DNA from: Akanthomyces muscarius
Lineage: Eukaryota > Ascomycota > Sordariomycetes > Hypocreales > Cordycipitaceae
NCBI RefSeq assembly: GCF_028009165.1
Contig: NW_026611614.1
Location: 620,001 to 684,000, forward strand
Length of the DNA stretch: 64,000 nucleotides
Direction of reading: 5' to 3'
Numbering within the stretch: the stretch's first letter is position 1; each line of letters opens with the position of its first letter. Below, piece by piece: positions 36,537 through 48,653 of this stretch. Both the position numbers and the translations under genes were made by a program. The notes beneath the pieces were generated by a model. It saw only the letters and a list, made by a program, of their open reading frames with translations. It made no database searches and was not told where the DNA came from.

Positions 36537-37091
36537 TTAATCCGACTCCGGTTCTTTCTTAACCCTTACCCGTTGATTCTGCTTGCTCCTGACAGTCTTC
36601 TGAAAATTCTCCTCAACTCTTGCTAGCTCTTCTTTCTTGCAACTTAATGGGCGCCGAGAATTCCCCTCGAATCTTGCTATTTCTTCTTCCTTGCAACTTA
36701 TTGACAAGACTTTTATAATAGCTGCCAAGGGAGTGTGATCGTGAAACCTATCGCTGAGCCTCTCAAGAATGCCGTTCCACTCATCATTGGCAGGGCGTTC
36801 TTCTGTCAGCTGCGCGACCGCGAGTATGACCAAGTACGAAATTGATGTGGTGATGCTAGTTTTCTTGAAAGCTGCTCCATTGTCCTTGAGTCGAGAAATA
36901 TAGATCAATACGAGCGGTAACACTTCCGCCAGCTGGTCAAGTTCCATCAAGGACTCAATATGATCTGCAATTGTTTCTATTTCATTTTTTTCAAGATCTT
37001 TCCCCAAATTTTCACAGAAAATAGTAGCAGTACAAGTGACCAGATGTTTATTTTCTTTTGTATTCAGGGTTTCCATCTTCTTGACAATCAA
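36537..37091 (-). CDS. Hypothetical 184-aa protein
   Basis: Single exon, no recognised family. The N-terminal two thirds look helical and folded (NEIETIADHIESLMELDQLAEVLPLVLIYISRL). The C-terminus contains two imperfect repeats, SCKEEEIARFEGN and SCKKEELARVEEN, matching a duplication in the DNA at about 36625-36700, and ends in a basic KKEPESD tail. A cyclin-box-like helical pattern is possible but not demonstrable. No damage to the frame. Confidence 0.4.
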   Translation of the reverse strand: MIVKKMETLNTKENKHLVTCTATIFCENLGKDLEKNEIETIADHIESLMELDQLAEVLPLVLIYISRLKDNGAAFKKTSITTSISYLVILAVAQLTEERPANDEWNGILERLSDRFHDHTPLAAIIKVLSISCKEEEIARFEGNSRRPLSCKKEELARVEENFQKTVRSKQNQRVRVKKEPESD

Positions 37092-37628
37092 CGTGTATGG
37101 GGTAAGGTTCGCTTATATAGCCCAACTATAGGTCTCAACTTATCTAGCTCAGCAGTGAGTAACCCTCAAACTTTCCATGGATAACCTCAAATAGCAATCT
37201 TAAGCCAACTTTTTCTAAATTCGGCTCCCCCAATAACAATGATCTTATTACATACGCTGAATGCACAAGCTATATGGCCCACTGGGCAAGTCAGTCGCAC
37301 ATGTTCAACCATTGTGTCTGCCTTCCATAAACTGTTCATGCCTGTACAACGGCAACTGAATGGCTTGTAGGCGTTCTCTCCAGTGTTAAGTGCCTTATTT
37401 ACAGCTGCTAACTTGGCGCCTCTTATCCGTAATATTGCTGACGAAAATAAGATCCGCACTTGTACTGCTTTTACAAGAGCTGACAAGAATGGTGAGTTAC
37501 AAATCGGGTACCCTGCCTTGAAAGGACAAACATCCTGAATACAGTATGTAAGACAGCGATGTATGTAGGCTTCACTAGCTATTTTACTTGTATATGTCTA
37601 AAAGTGGTGTCTTTGCCTCCTGGAAGCC
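37092..37628. other. Intergenic left flank of the piggyBac element
   Basis: A minus-strand ORF of 99 codons at 37187-37486 has no recognised motif. Nothing else was seen before the terminal repeat at 37629. Confidence 0.4.
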
Positions 37629-37666
37629 TATCCCCTTAGCAGTGCGAAGGCAACACCAAGGTCACT
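37629..37666 (+). repeat. Left terminal inverted repeat of the piggyBac element
   Basis: It reads TATCCCCTTAGCAGTGCGAA inward, then GGCAACACCAAGGTCACT, matching the right end in inverse orientation. Confidence 0.85.
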
Positions 37667-37767
37667 AGACCCACTTTAGACACGGTACTTGCGAGTTACG
37701 TATCTGCCGACCATAACAAAACGCCTTTTACAGTGTTTATCATATAAAAGAATTAATAAAAATTATA

Positions 37768-39619
37768 ATGGACGGTAGCGAAAGTCAATTTCTACTTTAT
37801 TCTGGCGATACGGAGCTTTTTATCCGGTTAGATGAAGCACAGGAAGAGCAACCAGCCGATAGCACATACCGACCAGACCAACCACCAGTCCAGGCGACCG
37901 GCGCGTCTTTTGAGCCACTTCGCGTGCCCGATCGCGAGCCCCAGATTCCCCATCAAGCCCTAACGCCTTTGTCACTTTTCAAGGAATTTATGAGTGATTC
38001 GCTAATAGATTCATGGGTCAAGTACACGAATTCTGGGCCTAGACGGGGGGCAGCTGGGCCGATGAAAGAGAACGCGCGCATCAACCAGTGGCATCCGACT
38101 ACGCGATCTGAAGTCTTCCTATGGCTAGCATGTATGATTTATATATCAATCCACGCAGAAAGTGTACTTGAAGACTATTGGAAAGCTTATTCTGGCGTAA
38201 CGAATCGTCCGATACACCCAATTACTCAGTATATCACATATGATCGCTTCCACCTCCTCCATCGTCAACTTCGAATTTGCGACGCCGAAGAATCGACTCT
38301 TCCTCGCCCGTTCTGTATCGCCAGTGAGTGGTCAGACCAGCTAAAAGAAGCCTCTCTTCGCTTCTATAAACCAGGCACAAATATAGCTGTTGACGAGTGT
38401 ATTGTACGCTTCACAGGGCGCTCGAAACAGAAGGTTACAATACCTAATAAGCCGACTCCTACAGGCTTCAAGATCTGGGTTATCGCTGAAGCTGGGTATT
38501 TCCTAGGCTGGCTATGGCATATTCCGAAGGACTCTTTTGACTATCTTGAAGGTCAGGAGCCAGCAGCCTCAAGAGAGCGCAGGAGCCTCGCCGCAGAGGC
38601 AATACGAATTAACCCGACACAAGCTGTCGTCATCTCCCTAGTTAAAACACTGCCAATTTCGACATATCATGTCTTCCTAGATAACCTCTTCTCTTCTCCG
38701 AGCCTCTTCCTTGCTCTCCGGCAGCAGAATATCGGTGCCACAGGCACTGCGCGCGTCAATTGTGGCATCTATCAAGGCTTTGTTACAGCGAAGAAGGACG
38801 ATACTAAAGGCCACAACCTTTGGCCACATAATAAGATTAAAGCTGTGCCAACACCAGATAACCAGGTAAATATAAAACAAATTTATTAGGAAATTACTAG
38901 CTAAGTTGTTTTAGGTCAACCAGATTGCCTGGAAAGATAACGCGCTTGTATTAATGTTAACTACTGTCTTTACCGGCGATGAGTTCGAACAACGCGTACG
39001 GCGCCGCCCGACAACTAAGCAGCCACGAGCACGGCCGATACAGCGAATATTTGGTGACGAGGCAGTAAAAACACTCTCTGTGCCGTCTTTTGCAGCCGCT
39101 TATAATGACTTTATGGGCGCTGTTGATATTGGCGATCAGCTTAAAGCTTCGTCTAGTCAAGACCACCGTGTTCGCTATGGTAATTGGCACGCAATTGCGT
39201 GGACCTTCCTTCTTGAGACTGTTCTTGTCAACAGCTTCTTGATACAGAAGAAGGCGACGAATTTTGCACCTTCCAAGAGTCAAAAAGAGTGGCGCCAGCG
39301 CCTTGTTGACGCCCTCATCGAGCAGTATAGTCGCCACGGAGCATCACGTCAAAGATATCGGTCTGGCGACAAGATTACGCCTATTGCACAGCATAATCGT
39401 GTCCGTCATAAGTATCCTTCGGCGTGCCTCGCTTGTAAAGGCGTTACCTATCGTCAAGTACGTACTCAAAGCAGTCAAAAGCGTCAAAATCGGCCTGCGC
39501 TGGCACCAATAAGCGGCAACAAGAGGATCACGAAGAGTCGCTACAGGTGCCTGGAATGTAATGTAGCTCTTTGTAACTCGGATAAATGCTGGTACTTCTA
39601 TCATAGTACGCCTGCCTAA
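37768..39619 (+). CDS. piggyBac-type DDE transposase
   Basis: Two exons, 37768-38865 and 38915-39619, encode 600 residues. The 49-nt intron (GTAAAT..TTTTAG) joins PDNQ to VNQIAWKDNA. The catalytic aspartates are recognisable: D209 in NIAVDECIVRFTGR, D305 in YHVFLDNLFSS and D437 in YNDFMGAVDIGDQL, each in its family context. A C-terminal Cys/His cluster (CLACKG ... YRCLECNVALC ... CWYFYH) forms the RING/PHD-like zinc finger used for DNA binding in this family. An A/T-rich TATA-like stretch lies about 25 bp before the ATG. No stop or frameshift is present, so the gene could be functional. It cuts and pastes its own element in the nucleus. Confidence 0.92.
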
Positions 39620-39671
39620 TAAAAACAAGTACCTTTTTTAGCGCGTGTTCTGATTGGTTACAAACCCTGCA

Positions 39672-39708
39672 AGTGACCTTGTGTTGCCTTCGCACTGCTA
39701 AGGGGATA
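39672..39708 (-). repeat. Right terminal inverted repeat of the piggyBac element
   Basis: The reverse complement equals the left repeat with a single-base deletion (CACAAGG instead of CACCAAGG). Confidence 0.85.
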
Positions 39709-40190
39709 CCGTATAAGCTATCAGCTTCCCGTTTCTGCTCTTATCCACGTTTTCTTCGCTGGCAGCGCGACCTTTCGTGTGGTCCTTGCTCTAAATGGCT
39801 GGCTTGAAGGCCATTTCTTAGGTGTTTAGCGTCCTATATATAGCGGCTGAAGCGGCGTCTGTTCTCAGCGAGACGAGTGTACTTACTATAGCGTGTTAGC
39901 AATGCCACTCCATTATCGGTAAATCGGCAGTAAATATGGACGAGCGAAGACTCAGGACGATATATCTTACAAATTGGGCGCTTAGCGTAGCCATACTGGT
40001 AATCATGATCGCTATATTGACTAGCAACTCTAGTTAAAGAGCGGCATTTTTCACTTCATGGCATGGAGGTACGATATTTCAAGTTTCATCTACTAAGTAT
40101 TATATAGTATAATTAAGGTATAGATAACACTATTACAGTGACCCTAGGCTCTATATATAGATATTCTAGAATGGCCGGGAAGAAGCATTG

Positions 40191-40448
40191 TGTCCGCTTG
40201 TGAGGGTTTGGACGATTTATTCAATCTATCTAAACGATCTTGGTATTATACAAAGAGGAAGAATTAAAGAATTAAGAGGAGAGGTCCCCTGGATCTCTCC
40301 TGAAATATCGTCGACGCACTGACCATGGCGTGGTTGAGTAGGTAACCGTTGGACATGGGTATCGTGACCGCGCGGTCGCGGTCCATCTCATCGTGACGAT
40401 GCAACGAGGGCTTCAGCCCGAGTCTCCTTAAGGGTCTAACCCGTGACA
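40191..40448 (-). mobile_element. Probable solo LTR
   Basis: Read on the minus strand, the segment starts TGTCACGGGTTAGACCC and ends CCTCACAAGCGGACA, giving the TG..CA form of an LTR. It holds AATAAA-like sequence (TTGAATAAATC) some 35 bp before the end. No retroelement protein or second LTR lies within reach, and no flanking direct repeat is evident, so a recombined, eroded LTR is the best reading. Confidence 0.45.
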
Positions 40449-43124
40449 CCGCTACTCTATAATTATATATATAGACATACTTACGGCGGCATGTTTCTTT
40501 CTATCATCGGCTCTTAATTTTCTTCTAGTCGCTAAGTGCAGAAAACGATACTGTCCTATTACTATAGCCGCTTCTGCCGTCCGGGCGGTCGGTTGTGCAT
40601 TTCTCTCTATGGTGTTGGTTTTTATGCTTAATAGTTATTTCTCTGCGCTAGGCACGTTCGAGTCTGACTTAGATAGCAAGATGCAGACAGGTCTAGTTTT
40701 CTGGACTGAGAGCGTCGTCAACGTTATATTTGCGTTGGTACGGTTAGTAAGCGACATTGTTTATCGTAAACTTACCCAGCCCCGGGCCTGGCCTGGCGCG
40801 CACTATAGGATTAATTCTTAAGAGATTCGGCGCCGTAGATGTGTAGAAGAAAATTATTTTGTCGAAAGGTGCTAAGTGAATTATCGTCAGACGGAACAGC
40901 CTAGATGCGCTGCCATCTTGTACCTCGACCGATTCAGATGATTCTGTTGCGATGTGAAGGATTCTAACAGAGACTCGTCGCGCCTGGCGGCCGGAAGGGA
41001 AGACCAACAGGTCGGCTGGTCTTCTCATGTGTGTGCTGGGTATCCTTATTTGTAGATGTGGTTGTGGCTGTTCTGCAAAGTGCTACGATGACAGCATGTC
41101 ACTTCTCTTCGTACCTTCGCATCTCGCACGTAAGCGTGGAATGTGGCCATGGTGATGCTTGAAGGTCATACTTGAGAGGTTATAGACGCTGTTCAGTGTG
41201 AGTTGATTAGTTTTATGGGCCGATAGAGTATCTGAAGGACACTTTGTTTTTTTTAGAGCGCTATCGCTACGTCTTGCAGCATTTAGAAACGCGGATTAAG
41301 TTTGGGATAGGGTATTGTCGGCACATAACGTTCCTTCATTAGGTGCGACTGTTGCTTAGTCGGATATGCGCGCTCCCTGACACGCTGCGCTTCCAGCCGC
41401 AGGCTTCACGACTTAGGTGCTGGGTATCCGCCGCGACGCGTACCCCGGGCTGCCAGGGTGCCCGGCCTTTGTACCTCCTGGCAGCGCAATCTCTACGGCT
41501 TTGTACCTTGATGCGGATGCTGATCTGAGGTGCATGCTGGTATAAGAGCGACGCTATCAAATTTAGGCGTGTACGTGTGTTGCGCAGGTCGGCGCAGGTC
41601 TGCGCAGGTCGCTCGTCCCTGCACTGTGCGGATGCGAAAAGCCACTGGTTAAGTGGTGTCTAGCTCCCCGCAGCTTCAGGTGTATCGCCACCTGGTTTAT
41701 GTAAGACGACATCAACGGCCTGTACCCTCGACCACAATAGGATTTTTGTCCGAGACCTCCCGCACCGCTGTGGCAGCAGATTCTCGAACATCGGAGAGTC
41801 AGTAGCGACGCTACCGTGGCCCTTCCTACTGGTTTACCCTAGGCAAATTCTGCGGCACCGTGAACGTGAACGCGTTACCGGATGTAAAACTTCGCTCCTG
41901 CAAGACTGCTTGGCTCGAGGATCGCTACCGGGATCAAAATCAGCCAACGCAGGCCAATAAAAATGCAGTGCTACGCGCCCGTCTCCTGGTCGCGAGGCTC
42001 CTGCCGGGTAGCTTCTTTCCAGTTTTGGTCAAAATAAATGCCAGCACCGTGCGCCAACCAATGACAGGCTGACATTCTGCCAGGAAGAGCGCCGCCGGCG
42101 CCTGACCGGGTGCCGTGAAAGCAGCCTACTGGTAGCGATCTTACCCAACGATCGCGGCGCTGTGCAAGGCGCTGAAAGCCACCACTCGCAATGTGCATGC
42201 AACGAGCAACACGAAATAAAGACGCTCAACGCAGCTGCTATTCGCGAATCTGACCTCAGTACTAAAGTGATACCTCTCTTAAACTACTGTAGTCTGGACG
42301 AAACAAATCGCCATTGCAAAGCTGTGGGTGCGTGAATGTAGCGTGATTGGCCTTAGCGCCGGCGCCGAGATGGCCTTTCCTGACGACCTTACGAGGTGCG
42401 CGTTGCAGTGAAGCACGAGCTCTAATAGACCGAAACTCTGGAAGACCGTGCTGTTGCCTAACTCGCTACGGAAGCGCTGGCGCACTGCTGGCGTCAAGGT
42501 ATGAGTCACATTACTATGGATAGTGCCTCCAGCGTGACAAAGTTGCTCGGTTCCACGCCGTACCCGTGCTGTCAAATTCACGCATGCTGTTAGCCGTCGT
42601 GACTCTTCAGAGTGTCCCTGGTACGCACGGCTGAGGCTGAGTCGATTTGCTTGTTTCACAAATGCGGTTTGTTCTACAGCAGCGGTTCGTCAGCCAACCA
42701 CTAGGCGCTCGTGGCGTTCCCCTGCAGTTGCGTGCGAACGGGAGATGCTTGTGATGGCATCCTACTAGGCCATGCTAAATGAAATTAGCATGTAGCCTTT
42801 GGCGAAGCCGGGGGAAGGTGCTGGCATAGTACAAGTCAGTACTGCCTCGCGTGGAGGCCCGTCCCCCCCTCGCAGATTTAGTCTACAGCCCGGCTCATAC
42901 ACGAAAGGACTAGAAATCGTAGGGATATTCGGTACTAGTATTCAAGAGATCTTATGGATTAATCTATATACAGCTCGATTTCAATGCTTCCAGGCTGCAC
43001 CAGGCAGCTGGATAGATGCACTCTGTCTGAAGAGGAGAGACTAACCAGCCATCGCAGGCAGGCAATCATCATTAGGGATATGATCAAACTCTCAAATTCC
43101 CGATTGTTCAACGCTTTGTAATGC
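40449..43124. other. Gene-poor stretch with a short tandem repeat
   Basis: No gene supported. A 10-bp unit (kGCGCAGGTC) is repeated three times at 41581-41610. The ORFs at 42279-42659 and elsewhere are motif-free. Confidence 0.45.
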
Positions 43125-44489
43125 TCATGCACCTCGGCGTCTCTTTACACCCCGCGTACGGCGAGGCTGGCGACGCAACGCAATACTCCCTGAGCTTCCC
43201 ATGCCTTCCGCAGTCGTAGCGCTGACCGCAGTTCTGCGGCGGGCAATGTCCTCGTTCCGCACGCTATTAGCCACTATCGTAGGCCTTGTCGCATGGCGCC
43301 GCGCACTGCGAATAGAACGCCGGTTGGTGGGCTCAGGTGCATCGTGGGCAGCCCCGGTTGGCATCTCTCGTGACTCGATCGAGGGTTCAGACATGCCGGA
43401 CATTTCGACTGCGCGAGACTGACGACCGGGTGTGTCTCTCATCTCTTCGGCTCCAGGGCTATCCATTCCGTCCGATCTCGCAGCACGGGTTACTTCTTGC
43501 TGCGACGCAGGAGCCTCGAGGGGCGATACTCGGCGAAGTGCCTCAACTCTAAGGCTCTCGGCCTGGACTGCTCTCACGGCTGTGATCGCACGCTCCTGCG
43601 ACCCGGGCGGGAGCGGAACGCCAAGCAGATCTGATGTATAGTCTCCGATCTTCCCTTCCCATCCGCGAAGCAAATCATGCCAGCTGGTAACGTTTAACGA
43701 GTCTAGCATGTCGCGTGCCAGCCTTGGAAGCCACTCGTAAAGGTCCCCGAGATCCCGACGATGAGCCAAGGTAGATTGTTGTATCGTAGACGAAGAGAAC
43801 CCCTCGTCTTCCCAGCGCTCCAGTAGTTGACCTAGTGCCCTCACGCCAAGATCGTGAGGCTGCAGTTTTACTGGCGGAATAACCGCCGGGAGGCGGGTTT
43901 GAGCGGCGGCGAGACATGGAAGCAACACAGGCTTCCCTATCCGTATATTGTGTTGAATTTCCCACACCAGCTCCATAGAGAACAGGCAATCAGGGATACC
44001 CTCCGGGCTACCGCACTCCCACTTCTCCTGGTCACCTGGGCCTGTAACTGGCCATGTAGAGACCCAAATGCCATAGATTTGCCATTGCTTGATGACCCAG
44101 TCGCGGGCGTCTGTGTTTTGTGTTTCCAGGTTTTGGTTTTGGTAAAGCCTGATGTCCATCCATGTCCTGCTCCATTGCTCGAGTTGTTGCTTTTTTCGTA
44201 GTGCGATGTGGTAAGCGAACCGCCTCTGGGGCGTTTCATTTAGCCCTTCGCTTGCAGATGTATCTTGTTCGCTGGGAATCGACGACGGTTCGGATAGGGG
44301 ATCGTTCGTCTGGTACAATGGAGGTGGATCAGAACCTCGACGTGTACTATCAGAAGCTCGACGTGTAAAATAGTTGAAGACGCTGGCCAACATGGCGATG
44401 TTTTGTGAACATGTCAACAAAAGAGCCATAGTTGCGGCATGTTCGCCCATGGGCGTAGAGTGAATAGTCAACCCCACATAGTGTCGCAC
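43125..44489 (-). CDS. Unrecognised 454-aa protein with basic C-terminus
   Basis: Single exon. The N-terminus has a weakly hydrophobic stretch (TMALLLTCSQNIAMLASVFNY) that may be a signal anchor or an artefact of an upstream start. The central part (residues about 90-290) is Trp-rich and looks folded: QLEQWSRTWMDIRLYQ, DWVIKQWQIYGIWVSTWP, GQLLERWEDEGFS, LYEWLPRLARDMLDSL. The last 120 residues are low-complexity and strongly basic (RRSIRSARRHATRP, RRQPRRTRGVKRRRGA), suggesting nuclear or nucleic-acid contact. No known domain is recognised. It is divergently placed relative to the FHA-kinase gene, about 445 bp apart. The frame is intact. Confidence 0.55.
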   Translation of the reverse strand: MRHYVGLTIHSTPMGEHAATMALLLTCSQNIAMLASVFNYFTRRASDSTRRGSDPPPLYQTNDPLSEPSSIPSEQDTSASEGLNETPQRRFAYHIALRKKQQLEQWSRTWMDIRLYQNQNLETQNTDARDWVIKQWQIYGIWVSTWPVTGPGDQEKWECGSPEGIPDCLFSMELVWEIQHNIRIGKPVLLPCLAAAQTRLPAVIPPVKLQPHDLGVRALGQLLERWEDEGFSSSTIQQSTLAHRRDLGDLYEWLPRLARDMLDSLNVTSWHDLLRGWEGKIGDYTSDLLGVPLPPGSQERAITAVRAVQAESLRVEALRRVSPLEAPASQQEVTRAARSDGMDSPGAEEMRDTPGRQSRAVEMSGMSEPSIESREMPTGAAHDAPEPTNRRSIRSARRHATRPTIVANSVRNEDIARRRTAVSATTAEGMGSSGSIALRRQPRRTRGVKRRRGA

Positions 44490-44934
44490 TGTGCTGGGAC
44501 GCGTTCGGGGAAAACTAGGGGTGGGGCCTTTTTGACCAACTGTATCGCAGGGTGTGAGTGCTCTCGGCGGCTAGCGAAACGAACGAACGATGAAGTGCCG
44601 CCCCGAAACCCACCTGAAGCAAGCCTACTTGACTCCGCGCGTAGCCGCATCCAATCGATCTCAGCTGCCAGCGTCGCCCTGTTGCGCCGATGCCATGGGC
44701 TGTACCTCTTGTGCTCGACAGTGGAGGGGCTAGGCACAGCCTTCGTGAACCGAGAACCTATCGCCAATGGCTTGATCGAGCGTTTCCTGGCTCGGCACAA
44801 TGACTGTTTCGTAACTCCACCGACGAACGCATCTGTATTGTCTCTCCTCGCTCATATGAAGAACTCCCTTCCGTCGGAAGCCCGCAAACCTGTTCACTGC
44901 TGCATCATTTGACCTCATTCAACAAAACTACGAA

Positions 44935-46885
44935 ATGAATCGACACAATGTACTCATCTCGCTGAAGCCTAGTAACACTGCGGCAAGCGAAATTGTCAAT
45001 CTAGACTCGAATCGAGACTTTGTTCATGAGGGGGAACAAGTCTTGGACCTCGGCCAGTACAGTTCTAGAGCCGCGGGTAACGAGGCTCGTTACATTGCAA
45101 CGATAGGTCGCGACGGGGACATTGTCCTTCCGCCGAAGTGGCCTGTTTCTAGAGTTCAGTGCGCCTTTTTGGTAGGGGAGACCGGGAGCTGCATCATATT
45201 CGTCGACAACTCGAGCAATGCCTCGTGCCAAGCATACGGTAGCAAGGGCAAAACCCAAGAGCTTTTATCGAACAGCCCCCGGCAGGTTGACAGCAGCTCT
45301 GGTTTTTGCAAAATTGCAATTCGCATTGATCACGACAACGAAATGAAAACAGCCGAGTTCGACGTTCTTTGGCATCACCCAACATCAAAGCTTACTTCAG
45401 CTCTGCAGGCATGGCGCAGGGTTGCACTGCCGAGACAACCCAGACTGGCTGACACCCAATTGTGGCCTGCCAGGGAGGATAGTACGAAAACCCAGCATGT
45501 AGTCGTTGCCGCGACCGACTACCAGACCAGCGCGGGCGATCTCGCCAGATTTAAGTTGGAGAAGAAGCCGATTGGGACTGGCGCCTTTGGAGCCGTGTAC
45601 AAAGCATGCGACCCAAAAAACCCGAACATGGTCATTGCGGTAAAGGTGCTGCGGCCCCTCAACCCAGGTGAATGGAAATTTCTCGATCAGGAGCGGGAGA
45701 TACTGCGCCAGTTGCGCCATGTATGTCTGTTCTAACTCAAGTCTTTATCCGCGCTAACAAGCACAGCCCAACATCGTTGAATATTTTGGAGACAAAGTTG
45801 ACAGCCCGCGAACTGTAGCGCATATTTTCATGAGCTTGCAGTGTGGCAGTTTGCAAGATCTGATAGGAACGCAGCCCAGGCCAGTGCAGCTGTCTAATAG
45901 TGATCTCGCATGGTTGGCCTACCGTGATATTTTGAAAGGTCTTGACTATCTCCACCAGAGAGGTTTCATCCACCGAGACTTGAAGCCTGGGAATGTTCTA
46001 TACATTCTGAAAAATGACCGCCCGTTCTTCTGTCTCGCCGATTTTGGGCTCGCCAAGTCTGAGTGCTTTGCACAAAGCTTCTGCGGCAGCCCGCAGTTTA
46101 TGGCGCCGGAAGTATTCCAACACCAGGAATATACAGTCGCTGTGGATATGTGGTCTCTCCTCATGACGATCCTTCGGACCCTTGACCTGGCCGGTTATCG
46201 CGCTCGCAAGTTCAATGAATACTGGAGCCATTTGGAATGGGTCATTTCGACTATCTCGGACCATTGGGACACTCTGGGAAGTATCCATGAGCTGGCCGTC
46301 ATTGACAGCCGCAAACGTGCGACAGCAGCACAGATGCTGGTCAAAAACTTCCAGGGCGATGGGCTAACAACAGACAAGCAGAAGGTTCCGGAGTTGCTTC
46401 CAGTGAACGCTCCAGACATTAGAGACCTTCCAAATGCTATCTTTCGATATAGGCGGACAAAATTTCCTGCAGGAATCAACCGTGCTCCTCTGCAACCAGG
46501 CGCATTCAAATGGCCCGCAAAGAGGCAAAACCTGTTTGAAAGAAAGCCTGTGCAACGGCCTCAGATGCCAGCAAAGCCAGAATTTTGCACAAATATGCCG
46601 CAGAGAAGAGATTTGTTCACTATCGATATCCTGGGGCGAGGCGGCGAGAGAAAGGTCGTTCCGGAAGAAAACGCGGCCCGAAGGCATCCCGCCGCACGAG
46701 TCGCCCAAGGGGTCGCGGCTGCCAAGCCGTCAATTGCGCCAAAAGAGAGCTTGCCCGGCCAGAAGCCTTCTGTGACCCAAGGCGTTCAAAAGCGCAAGGC
46801 GCCGAGAGCAGCCGCCCGTGCCCAGCCAGAGACTGATCCCTGGTTCGAAACGATGTACAGGATGCCCGGTGCTTTCCCAGCATAA
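44935..46885 (+). CDS. FHA-domain Ser/Thr protein kinase
   Basis: Two exons (44935-45720, 45767-46885) encode 634 residues. The 46-nt intron has a GTATGT donor and CTAAC branch. An N-terminal FHA-like region (about 50-130: ATIGRDGDIVLP ... VSRVQCAFLV) lacks the usual His after SR, so phosphothreonine binding is uncertain. The kinase domain (about 206-440) is complete: GTGAFGAVYKA, AVK (K237), HRDLKPGN (D333), ADFG (D354) and MAPEV. A basic, Pro/Arg-rich tail of about 190 residues follows. FHA-kinases of this type (Rad53/Dun1-like arrangement) act in checkpoint or stress signalling in the nucleus; orthology to those is not claimed. The frame is intact. Confidence 0.85.
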
Positions 46886-48166
46886 TCCGGTCGTAGCATC
46901 GTTTGCTATTTGTCATATTTCTGCTTTGCTGCTTTGCCGCGTATATTTTTTTCATGTCTATTAAGTCTATTCTAGTTGATAGTTATGTATCTGTTCCTGT
47001 TTGGTCATGCCCCGTACCCAATTCCTCTCTAGTGTGGCTGCCGTAGACAAGATAGTCTTCCTTATTGTAGTGGTTTCTAGATTTAAAAACAAGGCCGGAA
47101 TGACTGAAGACTGTGAATAACGCAAAAAATAACTCGGGCCTCACAAGTGCGCAAACCATTCAGCGCTATAATCACCATCCCGGCGCTTTATATTGCCGGC
47201 GACTGGATAGAGGTGTTGACTGTTACTCTGTACGACTGGGTAGGATAGATGGCTGTTCTGTTCGAACCCGTATTCAGGCTGTATTATTTCCCTCACGTCG
47301 ATTTCAAACGCGAGCAGCCTGCCGGAGAATCATTTTCTCGAATCACTGAGGTCCCGTGGGGGCCCGGCTTGCACGTAAATCAAAGTTAGACAAAGTCAAA
47401 TGCCGCCAAAACAGGTCCCAAGATGGTACTCACTATGACGAGTAGAGAGGAGAGAATGGTGTCTCTATATTTATTTTAATATAGTAAGTTTCGCAAATTC
47501 TTTTCGAACTGCGGTAGCAAAAAGTAACTCGTCTTATGTTACTAGCGACTAGCATGGTGGTTGACGCACAAATCCCATAGCTGTTGCGTACCTTTGGATC
47601 GATAAGGCTATTTGGCTTATCTGTAATTATCATCTTAAGCACTGGGACAAAATCCAGCGATTGAGTAAGCTGCCTGGCACTTTCCAAACGCAAGGTTGCA
47701 GGCAACGACTGTGGGCGCCGCAGATGCGCGCTCTGTGGCGCCTAGGGTCGCGCCAACGGCGGCGTAGCAGGCTATCACAACCGCAACGCATCCAGCTTGA
47801 CAAATGCTATATGCTAGTGGCCTAGCTGCTACCAGCCGAATAAGTAGTGGAACGACAGTCGTCTAGTCGCGCATGATCTCTGTCGACTTCTAAAGAGGGA
47901 ATTGGCTGGAGTGGCCTGGTTCGTTCACAACTTACGAATACGTTTGCCGGTTTTCGAGGCGCTGCTCTAGGTTTGATCTGTGGCAGGCTAAGCCTCTTCC
48001 GGCGTTGCTTCACGCAGACTTTTTTCAATGCAACCGAATAAAGCATAAATCATGATATGTAAAGCCAGGAGAAAATGCGAACAGTAGGATTAGCCCGCTG
48101 CCACATTAGGACACGTTATAGTAATAAGCTAAAGAAGCCCAAAATTCCACGCCACATAGCGGGCTA
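46886..48166. other. Intergenic, nothing recognised
   Basis: Short motif-free ORFs only (47113-47349 plus, 47433-47705 minus). No repeat or RNA gene was identified. Confidence 0.45.
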
Positions 48167-48653
48167 TTAAAGCGTGGAAGTGGTAGAATTGTTGTACAAT
48201 AATGGTGTGGACGTGAACCAAAAAACCCTTGCTGGATGGCCGAGGATATACAATACGATAACGACTTGGAGAGCGAGCGCGAGCACGGACGAGAGCGAAC
48301 TAGATGTTAAGACTCGTTGGCCGGACCGTGGCCGGGCGGCTCTTGTCATTGCCGTAAGGGATAGAGCGGATCTTGTTGCGTGGCTGTTAAACTGCGACGA
48401 AATACAGCTTAACAGCACCATCTTACAAGAAGCGCTATCTATGGCAGTGCTTGGGTATAAGGATGAGTGTCTGCTGAGATTACTACGCTCGCCTAAAGTC
48501 AAGGTGACCGACGATTTATGTCGGAATGCGCCTGAAAATCACCTCTTCCAAGGTAGGGCAATATTGGAATCATGTATCGGAAAACTAGCGGCAGAGTATC
48601 GGCAGGCTCTTCAAAGTATGCAGCTAGAAGTACGCAAGAATTGGCTGTTATGA
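48167..48653 (+). pseudogene. Ankyrin-repeat fragment
   Basis: The frame encodes VVELLYNNGVDVNQKTLAGWP, then LVIAVRDRADLVAWLLNC and MAVLGYKDECLLRLLRS, with ankyrin-like spacing but weak consensus. Upstream sequence is broken by stops, so this is probably the last few repeats of a lost gene. A 111-codon antisense ORF is ignored. Confidence 0.5.

Larger units (their letters stand above)
37629..39708 (+). mobile_element. Complete piggyBac-type DNA transposon
   Basis: The terminal inverted repeats are 37629-37666 (38 bp) and 39672-39708 (37 bp), identical except for one extra C in the left copy. They bracket a complete transposase gene. The outer bases read TATCCCCTTAGC inward on both sides, so a TA pair flanks CCCC..GGGG. 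The usual TTAA target duplication of piggyBac is not visible at these ends, so either the true ends differ slightly or this clade uses another target. Total length is 2080 bp. Confidence 0.85.

Noticed and set aside
41581..41610. Three 10-bp GCGCAGGTC repeats as a regulatory array
   Set aside because: Only three copies with no neighbouring gene start; no basis for a function.
44439..44912. 157-codon plus-strand ORF just upstream of the FHA-kinase gene
   Set aside because: It overlaps the 5' end of the opposite-strand 454-aa gene, carries no motif, and ends 22 bp before the kinase start. It is more likely promoter sequence.
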